Part shown: positions 51,640-59,681 of the stretch, in pieces
Position numbering within the stretch: position 1 is the stretch's first letter
Layout of the letters: each line of letters begins with the position of its first letter
Source of the DNA: Gammaproteobacteria bacterium
GTDB lineage: Bacteria > Pseudomonadota > Gammaproteobacteria > Steroidobacterales > Foliamicaceae
Assembly: GCA_009838035.1 (NCBI GenBank)
Contig: VXSK01000005.1
Location: forward strand, 57,105 to 121,104
Direction of reading: 5' to 3'
Length of the DNA stretch: 64,000 nt
Program-made: the position numbers and the translations under genes
Notes under the pieces: generated by a model
Databases searched by the model: none
Seen by the model: only the letters and a program-made list of their open reading frames with translations
What the model was told of the DNA's origin: nothing

Positions 51640-53496
51640 ATGCAGCCCACCGATATAAGTAACCCAGACTTTTTCCATCGCGTTGTCGATTGCCAGTGGG
51701 GCTGCCCGGCGCACACCGACATCCCCGAGTACATCCGGCTGATTGCACAGGGGCGCTACGCCGATGCCTACATGCTCAACCGCAAGTCCAACGTGTTCCC
51801 CGCGATTCTGGGCCGGGTTTGCGACCGCCCCTGCGAGCCGGTCTGCAGGCGCGGCCGGGTGGAGGAAAAGCCGGTCGCGATCTGCCGGCTCAAGCGCGTG
51901 GCGGCGGACCTGCGCGGCAATATCGACCACCGGCTGCCCACCGCGCCAAACGAAAAGAACGGCAAGCGCGTGGCGCTGATCGGCGCCGGCTGCGCCTCGC
52001 TGACGGTGGCCAACGACCTGGCGCCGCTCGGATACGAGCTGGTCATGTACGAATCGCTGGACAAGCCGGGCGGCCTGATGCGCACCAATATCCCGGCGTT
52101 TCGCCTGCCCGTGGAAGTCCTCGACGATGAGATGGACCAGATTCTGCGCATGGGCATCGACCTGCGTCTGGGCCACGGGATCGAGAGCATGCGCGATCTG
52201 CTGGATAACGGCGGTTATGACGCGGTATTCGTGGGCACCGGGGCGCCCAAGGGCAAGGAGCTGAACCTGCCCGGGCGGCACGACACGAAGTCCATACATA
52301 TCGGTATCGAGTGGCTGGAAAGCGTGGCTTTCGGCCACCTCGATTCCATCGGGGAGCGGGTGCTCATCATCGGCGTCGGTAACACGGCCATGGACTGCTG
52401 CCGCACCTCCCTGCGCCTGGGCGCGAATGACGTAAAGGTCATGGCGCGCAAGCCGCGGGGGTTTTTCAAGGCTTCCGACTGGGAGCTGGAAGATGCCGAA
52501 GAAGAAAAGGTTGAAATCATAGTTAACCACTCGCCGAAGGAATTCGTGGTAGAGGACGGGAAGCTGAAGGGCATGGTCTTCGACCTGATGGAATACGACA
52601 TCGTTGACGGAAGGATTGCCGACAGCCGCATCACCGGCCAGGAGTTCTTCCCCTGCGATGACGTGATCCTGGCGATCGGCCAGGAAACCGCCTTCCCCTG
52701 GGTCGAGCGGGACATCGGCATCGATTTCGACCGCTGGGACGTTCCGGTCGTCGATCGCGTCACTTATGAGTCCACCCGCGAAGGCGTCTTCTTCGGCGGC
52801 GACGCGGCCTTCGGACCCGAGAACATCATCTGGGCCGTGGAGCACGGCCACCAGGCGGCCATTTCGATCCACAAGTACTGTCAGGGCGAGCCGATTACCG
52901 AGCGCATGCCTCCCGGCATGAATCTGCTCGCCGCCAAGATGGGCATCCACGAGTGGAGTTATTCCAACGATTACGAGGCCGCACCCAGGCGGGCCATGCA
53001 GCACATGAGCCTGGAGAAGAGGTTCCGCAAGCTGGATATCGAGGTGGAGCTGGGCTTTACCCCGGAACAGGCCGCGCGCGAAGCGCAGCGTTGCCTGAAC
53101 TGCGATATACAGACGGTATTCGAGGCACCGCTTTGCATCGAATGCGACGCCTGCGTGGACATCTGCCCGGTGCACTGCCTGACCATTGCGCCGAACGGGG
53201 AAGAGGAGGACCTGCGGGAGCGTCTTACCGTTCCGGCGCGCAACCTCGACCAGCCGCTTTACGTATCGGCTGATCTGCCCCAGACCGGAAGGGTGATGGT
53301 CAAGGACGAGGACCTGTGCGTGCATTGCGGACTCTGCGCCGAACGCTGTCCGACGGCGGCCTGGGACATGCAGAAATCCGAATTGCTGACTCCCTACGTG
53401 CACCACGAAGCCGCCGGTCAGCCGCCCCGGGGTTCGCTCGGCAAGCGCAAGGCCGGGGCCGAGACGAAGGAAGCCCCGGTTCGCACGGCGGCGTAG
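51640..53496 (+). CDS. GltD-like FAD/iron-sulfur oxidoreductase, partner of KorAB-type enzyme
   Basis: A 618-residue protein. The N-terminal four-Cys region (DCQWGCPAHTDIPEYI, VCDRPCEPVCRRG) is as in glutamate-synthase small subunits. The FAD fold (RVALIGAGCASLTVANDL) and NAD(P) fold (VLIIGVGNTAMDCCR) follow, then a C-terminal pair of [4Fe-4S] motifs (CIECDACVDICPVHC and CVHCGLCAERCPTAAW). It probably connects NAD(P)H with the 2-oxoacid oxidoreductase encoded directly after it (12 bp). Confidence 0.9.
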   Translation: MQPTDISNPDFFHRVVDCQWGCPAHTDIPEYIRLIAQGRYADAYMLNRKSNVFPAILGRVCDRPCEPVCRRGRVEEKPVAICRLKRVAADLRGNIDHRLPTAPNEKNGKRVALIGAGCASLTVANDLAPLGYELVMYESLDKPGGLMRTNIPAFRLPVEVLDDEMDQILRMGIDLRLGHGIESMRDLLDNGGYDAVFVGTGAPKGKELNLPGRHDTKSIHIGIEWLESVAFGHLDSIGERVLIIGVGNTAMDCCRTSLRLGANDVKVMARKPRGFFKASDWELEDAEEEKVEIIVNHSPKEFVVEDGKLKGMVFDLMEYDIVDGRIADSRITGQEFFPCDDVILAIGQETAFPWVERDIGIDFDRWDVPVVDRVTYESTREGVFFGGDAAFGPENIIWAVEHGHQAAISIHKYCQGEPITERMPPGMNLLAAKMGIHEWSYSNDYEAAPRRAMQHMSLEKRFRKLDIEVELGFTPEQAAREAQRCLNCDIQTVFEAPLCIECDACVDICPVHCLTIAPNGEEEDLRERLTVPARNLDQPLYVSADLPQTGRVMVKDEDLCVHCGLCAERCPTAAWDMQKSELLTPYVHHEAAGQPPRGSLGKRKAGAETKEAPVRTAA

Positions 53497-53507
53497 TTGA
53501 ACGGCTT

Positions 53508-55307
53508 ATGCCGGCAGACAACGATTTCACGATTCGCATCGCCAACGTAAACGGCACTGGCTCGGCCAGCGCCAATTCGTTGCTGATGAAGACCCTGTTC
53601 AGGATGGGCATTCCGGTCGCGGGCAAGAACTATTTCCCGTCCAATATCCAGGGCTTGCCCACCTGGTATGAGGTGCGCGCCAGCCACCGCGGCTACCTGG
53701 CGCGCTCGGGCAGCGTGGATATTGCGGTGGCAATGAACGCCGAGACGTATCAGCGCGACCTTCGCGAACTGACCTCCGGCGGTTACCTGCTCTACGACTC
53801 CACCTGGCCGCGCCGAGAGGTGCTGCGCCGCGAGGACGTGCACATCCTGGGCGTTCCCCTGGCGCGCATGTGCAACGAGAACTTCGACAATGCGCGCGCG
53901 CGCATCCTGATGAAGAACATCGCCTACGTGGGCGTGCTGGCCGCGTTGCTGGAGCTCGATCTCGACATCATCCGGGAGCTGCTGCGGCAGACGTTCGCCC
54001 GTAAGAAGCCGCTGCTGGAGGCCAATCAGATCGCCATCGGCCTCGGTTACGACTACGCCCGCGAGCACCTGCACTGCCCGTTGCCGTTCACGGCCCGCTC
54101 GATGGACGGGCCGGGCTCGCAAATCATCATCGACGGCAATACGGCTGCGGCCCTGGGCTGCGTTTATGCCGGCGCCACGTTCGGCGCCTGGTACCCGATT
54201 ACGCCGTCCACTTCGCTGATGGACGCGTTTCGCAGTTTTTGCGCCCGCTTCCGCACAGCCAAGGACGGCTCCCGCGATTACTGCGTGATCCAGGCCGAAG
54301 ACGAACTGGCCGCGATCGGCATGGTGCTGGGCGCCGGATGGAACGGCGCGCGCGCCTTTACGCCCACCTCCGGTCCCGGGATCTCGCTGATGTCCGAATT
54401 CCTCGGTTACGGCTACTACGCGGAGATTCCGGCGGTTCTGTTCGACGTGCAGCGGGTGGGTCCGTCCACCGGCATGCCGACCCGCACGCAGCAGGGCGAC
54501 ATCCTGTCCTGCGCCTACGCCTCGCACGGCGACACGCGCCACGTTCTGCTCTTCCCCTCCACCCCGAGAGAGTGCTTTGAAATGGCGGCAACGGCCTTCG
54601 ACCTGGCCGAAAGACTGCAGACGCCGGTGATCGTGCTTTCGGACCTGGACCTGGGCATGAACGACTGGATGAGCGAGGAGCTGACCTGGGACGACGAATA
54701 CCGGCCGGACCGCGGCAAGGTGTTGCGCGCCGAACAGCTTGAGGACATGGAGGCCTTCTATCGCTACCTGGACGTGGACGGCGACGGCGTGCCGTACCGC
54801 ACGCTGCCGGGCGAGCATCCAACGGGGGCGTTCTTCACCCGCGGGTCGGGACACAACATGCACGGCGGCTACACCGAGAATGCCGGCGAGTACCAGGAGG
54901 TCCTGGATCGCCTGCGCAGGAAATGGGATCATGCGGCCACCATCGTGCCGCGGCCCGAAATTCGCACGGCCCCCGGCGCGCAGGCCGGGATGATCACCCT
55001 GGGCACCGGCCATTCCGCCTGCCGCGAGGCGCTGGACACTCTGGCCGGCCGGGGCGTGGCGCTGGACTACATGAAGATCAATGCATTCCCCTTCGGCGCG
55101 GAAGTCGAGACTTTCCTGAACGATCACAAGCGTATATACGTCGTGGAGCAGAACCGCGACGCGCAGTTGCGCACGCTGCTGATCAACGAGGCCGGTGGCC
55201 GCGCCGAGCAGCTCGTGGAAGTACTGCACTACAACGGCATGCCGATCCCCGCAACCTCGATCGTCAGCGCGGTGGAGGCGGACATGCTGCGGGACCAGGC
55301 GGCTTAG
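53508..55307 (+). CDS. 2-oxoacid:ferredoxin oxidoreductase, alpha/gamma fusion subunit
   Basis: A 599-residue protein. Residues 1-190 form the gamma-type domain (IRIANVNGTGSASANSLL, FPSNIQGLPTWYEVR). The alpha domain follows (DGNTAAALGCVYAGATFGAWYPITPSTSLMDAF, FTPTSGPGISLMSEFLGYGYYAEIPAV). The arrangement matches KorA of 2-oxoglutarate:ferredoxin oxidoreductase. Start ATG 53508. It is between the flavoprotein and the beta subunit, and together they would oxidatively decarboxylate a 2-oxoacid, or run in reverse. The true acid is not determined. Confidence 0.92.
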   Translation: MPADNDFTIRIANVNGTGSASANSLLMKTLFRMGIPVAGKNYFPSNIQGLPTWYEVRASHRGYLARSGSVDIAVAMNAETYQRDLRELTSGGYLLYDSTWPRREVLRREDVHILGVPLARMCNENFDNARARILMKNIAYVGVLAALLELDLDIIRELLRQTFARKKPLLEANQIAIGLGYDYAREHLHCPLPFTARSMDGPGSQIIIDGNTAAALGCVYAGATFGAWYPITPSTSLMDAFRSFCARFRTAKDGSRDYCVIQAEDELAAIGMVLGAGWNGARAFTPTSGPGISLMSEFLGYGYYAEIPAVLFDVQRVGPSTGMPTRTQQGDILSCAYASHGDTRHVLLFPSTPRECFEMAATAFDLAERLQTPVIVLSDLDLGMNDWMSEELTWDDEYRPDRGKVLRAEQLEDMEAFYRYLDVDGDGVPYRTLPGEHPTGAFFTRGSGHNMHGGYTENAGEYQEVLDRLRRKWDHAATIVPRPEIRTAPGAQAGMITLGTGHSACREALDTLAGRGVALDYMKINAFPFGAEVETFLNDHKRIYVVEQNRDAQLRTLLINEAGGRAEQLVEVLHYNGMPIPATSIVSAVEADMLRDQAA

Positions 55308-55331
55308 CCGCCGCTGGATGAAGAACACGGC

Positions 55332-56387
55332 ATGAGTTACATCGCCCGTCCCAAGGTCAGCCACCCGGCCCTGGCCCGCAACGAACTGGGCCTGACCATG
55401 CGCGACTACGAGGGCGGCATGTCCACGCTCTGCGCGGGCTGCGGGCACGACTCGATCACCGGCGCGCTGATCCAGGCGGTCTTCGAGTTGTCCATACCGC
55501 CGCATCGCATGGGCAAGCTCAGCGGGATCGGATGTTCGTCCAAGACGCCGGCGTACTTTGCGGCCTCCTCCCACGGCTTCAACTCGGTCCACGGGCGTAT
55601 GCCATCGGTATCCACCGGCGCCGCCGCGGTCAATGGCCGACTCCAGTACATCGGAATATCAGGCGACGGCGATTCGCTGTCCATCGGGGTCGGTCAGTTC
55701 GTTCACGCCATGCGCCGCAACCTCAACATGCTGTACCTGATCGAGGACAACGGCGTCTACGGACTCACCAAGGGACAGTTTTCCGCCTCCGCCGACACCG
55801 GCAGCACCGCCAAGCGCGGCGAAGTGAACGAACAGCAGGCCATCGATCCCTGCCTGCTCGCGATTGCCTCGGGTTGCGGCTTCGTGGCCCGCGGATTTTC
55901 CGGAGACCGCTCACAACTGGTGCCGCTGCTCAAGGCCGGACTGTCGCACCGCGGATTCGCGATGATCGACGTGATTTCACCCTGCGTCACGTTCAACGAC
56001 CACGAGGGCTCGACCAAGAGCTACCGCTTTACGCGCGAGAATGCGTATCCGATCGGCCACACGGACTTCATTCCGCCTGAAGTCGAAATCAAGGCCGAAA
56101 TCGGCGTGGGCGAGGCGCAGCAGGTTCAGCTGCACGGCGGAGGCAGCATCCTGCTGCGCAGACTGGACCAGGATTACGATGCAAGCGACCGGAGTGCGGC
56201 CCTGGCTTATCTGAGCCGCCGCCAGGGTAATGGAGAGGTGGCTACCGGCCTGCTGTTCGTGGAGGAAGGCGGCGCGGACATGCATGAACTCGCGCGATTG
56301 GGCGAAACGCCGCTGGCGGACTTGCCGTACGATCGGCTTTGTCCGGGCTCAGGCGCACTGGCGAACTTGCAGGACCGCTTGCGCTAG
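55332..56387 (+). CDS. 2-oxoacid:ferredoxin oxidoreductase, beta (TPP) subunit
   Basis: A 351-residue KorB-like subunit. STLCAGCGHDSI opens the TPP domain, GIGCSSKTPAYF and the TPP motif GDGDSLSIGVGQFVHAMRRN follow, with EDNGVYGLTKGQ. Iron-sulfur Cys are in CAGCG and a later Cys (SPCVTF). It catalyses the decarboxylation half-reaction. Start 24 bp after the alpha subunit. A hairpin terminator follows the stop. Confidence 0.93.
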   Translation: MSYIARPKVSHPALARNELGLTMRDYEGGMSTLCAGCGHDSITGALIQAVFELSIPPHRMGKLSGIGCSSKTPAYFAASSHGFNSVHGRMPSVSTGAAAVNGRLQYIGISGDGDSLSIGVGQFVHAMRRNLNMLYLIEDNGVYGLTKGQFSASADTGSTAKRGEVNEQQAIDPCLLAIASGCGFVARGFSGDRSQLVPLLKAGLSHRGFAMIDVISPCVTFNDHEGSTKSYRFTRENAYPIGHTDFIPPEVEIKAEIGVGEAQQVQLHGGGSILLRRLDQDYDASDRSAALAYLSRRQGNGEVATGLLFVEEGGADMHELARLGETPLADLPYDRLCPGSGALANLQDRLR

Positions 56388-56893
56388 TTGATTTCCGAGG
56401 GCGGGACGCCCTCGTTCCCAGCGGGGGGTTTTTCGGGCAGGGGTGGACAGCGCACCCAGGCGTCCAGTGCAACGGACGTCTGCGCGCTCGTTTGCTTACC
56501 CGTCGACGCCCGGCATACCAGGACGCCCTGCGCGGTGAACTTCGACTTCAGCCGCAGCACCGGTCCGGGAGCGACGACGGGCTCGGGACAGAAGAGTTCC
56601 GGCCTCAGGCCACGCAACTGCCGGGCAGGAACCCGAACGGAAAACACCCTGCGCCCGGTGTCTTCCTCCGCCGAAAAAGCGGCGCGCACCGTCGTATCGG
56701 AGATGGAAACCTGCAGATGCCCTCCCGTGGTGTCGGGCGGGCAATCGAAGTCGGCAGTCACTGAAAACGAGTGCTCTTCGGCCGTTTCCCCCGCCACCCA
56801 AACAGGCGCGTTTGCGGGGGGTTCGTTGTCTGTAGCGGGGAGGTAGGGACCTTGCAGAAGTGAGAGCAGAGCGGTGGCCAGTACGGATGTCAT
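56384..56893 (-). CDS. Small hypothetical exported protein (unknown)
   Basis: A 169-residue protein. A short hydrophobic start (MTSVLATALLSLL) could be a weak signal. Cys at four or more positions (DFDCPP, LFCPEP, VLVCRA, WVRCPP) in regular spacing, with Pro-rich linkers and a beta-like pattern. No family was recognised. It converges with the beta-subunit gene; its last codons overlap that stop and the terminator hairpin. It could be real or a conserved non-expressed frame; the Cys pattern favours a real product. Confidence 0.45.
   Translation of the reverse strand: MTSVLATALLSLLQGPYLPATDNEPPANAPVWVAGETAEEHSFSVTADFDCPPDTTGGHLQVSISDTTVRAAFSAEEDTGRRVFSVRVPARQLRGLRPELFCPEPVVAPGPVLRLKSKFTAQGVLVCRASTGKQTSAQTSVALDAWVRCPPLPEKPPAGNEGVPPSEIN
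56396..56414 (+). terminator. Hairpin after the KorB-like gene
   Basis: A 7-bp perfect stem CGAGGGC/GCCCTCG with a 5-nt loop, 9 bp after the stop of the beta-subunit gene, and a T run 33 bp downstream (GGGGGGTTTTTC). It overlaps the 3' coding end of the convergent gene. Confidence 0.5.
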
Positions 56894-56909
56894 CGCACCG
56901 CAGGAGAGC

Positions 56910-57272
56910 TCAGGCGGAAAAGCTCGAACCGCACCCGCATGTGCTCTGGGCGTTCGGATTGCGGATTACGAAGCGTGCGCCGCTCAAGTCGTCCTTGAAG
57001 TCGATCTCGGCGCCTTCCAGGTACTGCAGGCTGGTGGGGTCCACCAGGAGGGTTACGCCCAGCTGCTCCACCGAAGCGTCGCCTTCCTCGCGTCGGTCGT
57101 CGAAGGTGAACCCGTACTGAAAGCCGGAACAGCCTCCACCGGAGATATAGACCCGCAGCATCAGCGCGGAGTTGTCTTCTTCCTGCAGCAGCTGTCCCAC
57201 CTTGCGGGCCGCGGCCTCGGTAAAGACCAGCGGAGCGCTGTCCTGTTCTTGGCCGTAAATCTGCGGTTCCAT
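56910..57272 (-). CDS. erpA: Iron-sulfur cluster insertion protein ErpA
   Basis: A 120-residue A-type carrier. Conserved Cys are in [12 protein letters not shown] and the C-terminal [25 protein letters not shown] and the ending match ErpA/IscA. It delivers [4Fe-4S] clusters to targets such as IspG/IspH. Nine bp downstream of the bactofilin gene on the same strand, as in other gammaproteobacteria. Confidence 0.95.
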   Translation of the reverse strand: MEPQIYGQEQDSAPLVFTEAAARKVGQLLQEEDNSALMLRVYISGGGCSGFQYGFTFDDRREEGDASVEQLGVTLLVDPTSLQYLEGAEIDFKDDLSGARFVIRNPNAQSTCGCGSSFSA

Positions 57273-57281
57273 GCCCGTTTC

Positions 57282-57710
57282 TCAAGTCAGCGACGGTTGC
57301 ATTCGACTCGTCGAAGTCGACTCCGAGCCAGGTCCGGGCCCAGCCGCGCTACCGGCCGAATCCGCGGAACCGACCAGCAACTGGCCCATTACGACGGCGC
57401 CTTTTTCTATTTCGATCTGCCCGTACGCAATCGAACCCTCGATGCGCGCGGTCGATTTAAGGGTTACCGTTCCGCTGCAGCGCAGGTCGCCCACGATCGT
57501 GCCCTGGACCAGCATGCGCGCGGCCCTGGCGTTGCCCTCGATGCGCCCGGTCTGCGCGACGGCGAGTTCGCTCTTCTTGTCGTCCGTCGCCGACACGTCG
57601 CCCTTGACGGTCCCGGCCACGTGACAGCCCCGGTCGAAAATCAGGTTGCCGGTAACGGTGGCGTCACTTCCGACCAGAGTCGTAACCGCGTTGTTCAGTC
57701 GATTCTTCAT
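57282..57710 (-). CDS. Bactofilin / polymer-forming cytoskeletal protein
   Basis: A 142-residue bactofilin. Start ATG 57710 overlaps the upstream stop (ATGA). The beta-helical core has repeats such as GNLIFDRGCHVAGTVKGDVS, ARMLVQGTIVGDLRCSGTV and KSTARIEGSIAYGQIEIEKGAVVMG, followed by a Gly/Ser-rich tail. Bactofilins polymerise into membrane-bound filaments that influence shape or envelope localisation. It lies between the DUF6776-like gene and erpA. Confidence 0.92.
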   Translation of the reverse strand: MKNRLNNAVTTLVGSDATVTGNLIFDRGCHVAGTVKGDVSATDDKKSELAVAQTGRIEGNARAARMLVQGTIVGDLRCSGTVTLKSTARIEGSIAYGQIEIEKGAVVMGQLLVGSADSAGSAAGPGPGSESTSTSRMQPSLT

Positions 57711-58384
57711 GTCCTTGGCGCCAGCGGCGCCCACGGAAATTCACGTTCAAAGCTGTGCTGTTCTTCCGGGCTGGGCGTTACGCGTACCCGGATTTTGCTG
57801 GGCTCGAATCTCGCGGGCAAGGTCACGTTCGCGCGCAGCTCGGTGCTGCTTTCAAAATTGAATTCTATCCGACTCGCACTGAGCTGGCTGATTTCATGCA
57901 GTCCGAGTTCGTGGCCCGCGCCGTCCAGCGTGCCGGCAAACGCGAGTTCCAGATGTCCGCGGCAGCGCGGTTTGTCCGACAGCAAGGCCTGCGTCAAACC
58001 CACGCTGAGCCTGTAATCCCGCGCGTCCCCGTCCGGTTCCACGTTGACGGAATGAATTCTCAGCCCGGCGCGGGCTTCCTGGGGCGTAATGAATTCCTGC
58101 AGACCATAGATGGTCATGCGCTGATTCATGACCTGGCCCTGCAGGTCGCTCACCTGGGATCTAAGGGCCGCCGCCGCCTCCTCGTCGATCATCTGGTTGA
58201 GTTCGTGGTTGCGCAGTTCCAGGTTTTCTATGCGCGCCTGCATCATGGAGATTCTGTCGTTGGCCAGGTTGCGCTGCAGCGACCAGCCGGCATAACCTCC
58301 GGCCGCGAAGACCAGGGCAATGATGAGAGACAGCGCGACGGAATAGCGCCCGCGCCATACCAGGACTTTGTTGCGGCCCAGCAA
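57707..58384 (-). CDS. Membrane-anchored DUF6776-like protein
   Basis: A 225-residue protein with an N-terminal membrane helix (YSVALSLIIALVFAAGGYAGW), a coiled coil (about 35-90, ANDRISMMQARIENLELRN) and a beta-rich periplasmic C-terminal domain. The position between rppH-side genes and bactofilin/erpA is that of DUF6776 proteins in Pseudomonas-like genomes. Function is unknown, possibly anchoring the bactofilin filament. The stop overlaps the bactofilin ATG. Confidence 0.75.
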   Translation of the reverse strand: MLGRNKVLVWRGRYSVALSLIIALVFAAGGYAGWSLQRNLANDRISMMQARIENLELRNHELNQMIDEEAAAALRSQVSDLQGQVMNQRMTIYGLQEFITPQEARAGLRIHSVNVEPDGDARDYRLSVGLTQALLSDKPRCRGHLELAFAGTLDGAGHELGLHEISQLSASRIEFNFESSTELRANVTLPARFEPSKIRVRVTPSPEEQHSFEREFPWAPLAPRT

Positions 58385-58417
58385 AATCGTTCCCGGAAAT
58401 CCAACCTTCCGGTTACT

Positions 58418-58927
58418 TTACCGCATGTTCACCGTCGCCCGCAGGCCGACGCGCTCCCCGAATTCCTCCAGAACCTGCCGGTAAACGGAACGCTTGAAGA
58501 ACACGACTTCCTCGGCGGGATGCCAGTAATCCACCCAGCTCCAATCGTCGAATTCGGGCTCTTCGGCGAGGTCGGGACGAACGCGCTCGTCCGCGCAGGT
58601 GAGCCTCAACAGCCACCAGAGCTGTTTCTGTCCGATACAGCGCGGCGCGCGCGAACGCTGGTACCTGGGCGGCAGCTTGTAGCTTACCCACCGGCCCATG
58701 CGCGCCACTTCCCGTACCTGCGACGGATCCAGCCCCAGTTCTTCCTTCAGTTCGCGGTACATGGCGTCCCGGGGCGGTTCCCCCTGCCGAACGCCGCCCT
58801 GGGGAAACTGCCAGCCGCGACGGTCGCTGCGGCGCGCCAGCAAAACCCGGTCGCGGCCGTCCCAGACGACGATGCCGACGCCCCGCCGATAGCCCTTGTG
58901 GTCGATGATGTCCTGCTCTGGCGCCAC
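58418..58927 (-). CDS. rppH: RNA pyrophosphohydrolase RppH
   Basis: A 169-residue Nudix enzyme. GYRRGVGIVVWDG is typical of RppH; the Nudix box is GGVRQGEPPRDAMYRELKEELGL, with the REx2EE core intact; and WQFPQGG and SYKLPPRYQR are diagnostic. It removes pyrophosphate from the 5' end of mRNA to start decay. Placed in the same leftward cluster as the DUF6776-like, bactofilin and erpA genes, but 33 bp separated. Confidence 0.96.
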   Translation of the reverse strand: MAPEQDIIDHKGYRRGVGIVVWDGRDRVLLARRSDRRGWQFPQGGVRQGEPPRDAMYRELKEELGLDPSQVREVARMGRWVSYKLPPRYQRSRAPRCIGQKQLWWLLRLTCADERVRPDLAEEPEFDDWSWVDYWHPAEEVVFFKRSVYRQVLEEFGERVGLRATVNMR

Positions 58928-58999
58928 GTGTTTCTCCCCTTCACGCGAAAGAATACCCTGCTTGCATTACGATGCGTAACTCCCGGACAGCACACCAAC

Positions 59000-59674
59000 A
59001 TGAGTCACTCGGTAAAGCAGCATCTCGGACTGGAGACTGAGGTCTACGACCGGACCATACGCACCTGGATTCCCGGTTACGAGCAGGCGCTGAGACGGGC
59101 CGCCCGGGAGATCGCACGCGTTCAACCGCGCCGGGTGCTGGACCTCGGCGCCGGGACCGGCGCACTATCCGAAGCCATACTGGATCAGACTGCAACGGCC
59201 ACGGTCGTATTGCTTGACCTGGACGAGGAAATGCTTGCCCAGGCCCGGGTGCGGCTGAAGCGCTTCGGTGAAAGGGCTCGTTTTCGCCGCCAATCGTTTC
59301 TTGATCCCCTTCCGCAATGCGATGCGGTCGCGGCGTCGCTGGCGCTTCACCATGTGCCGGCCATGACGGAGAAGACGCAACTCTACAAGCGGATCCTGAA
59401 AGCGCTTCCGCCGGCCGGCGTGCTGGTCAATGCCGACGTCACGATGCCGGCGGGCGAGCCCCGGCGCAGCGAAGACCACGCGAAGTGGGCGGCGCATCTT
59501 GTCTCATGCGGCATCGGGGAGGACCGCGCCTACGAGCACTTCAGGGAGTGGGCCGGCGAGGACACGTATTTCCCGCTGGAAATCGAGCTTGAGGCCATGA
59601 CCGAGGCCGGCTTTGACGCTGCCTGCATCTGGCGGGACATTCCGAACACGCTGATGATCGGACGCAAGCCCTGA
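59000..59674 (+). CDS. SAM-dependent methyltransferase (unknown substrate)
   Basis: A 224-residue class I methyltransferase. Motif I is VLDLGAGTGALSEAI; VVLLDLDEEMLAQARVRL and VAASLALHHVPAM follow. Start ATG 59000 (MSHSVKQHLG). Divergent from rppH. The open frame extends upstream, but that region is the antisense of rppH and neighbours. It resembles small ubiE/COQ5-like enzymes with relaxed function. Confidence 0.82.
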   Translation: MSHSVKQHLGLETEVYDRTIRTWIPGYEQALRRAAREIARVQPRRVLDLGAGTGALSEAILDQTATATVVLLDLDEEMLAQARVRLKRFGERARFRRQSFLDPLPQCDAVAASLALHHVPAMTEKTQLYKRILKALPPAGVLVNADVTMPAGEPRRSEDHAKWAAHLVSCGIGEDRAYEHFREWAGEDTYFPLEIELEAMTEAGFDAACIWRDIPNTLMIGRKP

Positions 59675-59681
59675 TGTCGTG

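Noticed and set aside
53418..55592. Very long open frame antisense to the alpha subunit
   Set aside because: The plus-strand gene has clear family motifs; the antisense frame has none and crosses a gene border.
57755..58999. Long in-frame extension upstream of the methyltransferase at 59000
   Set aside because: It is antisense to the DUF6776-like gene and rppH. The residues do not look like a protein domain, and the methyltransferase fold starts normally at 59000.
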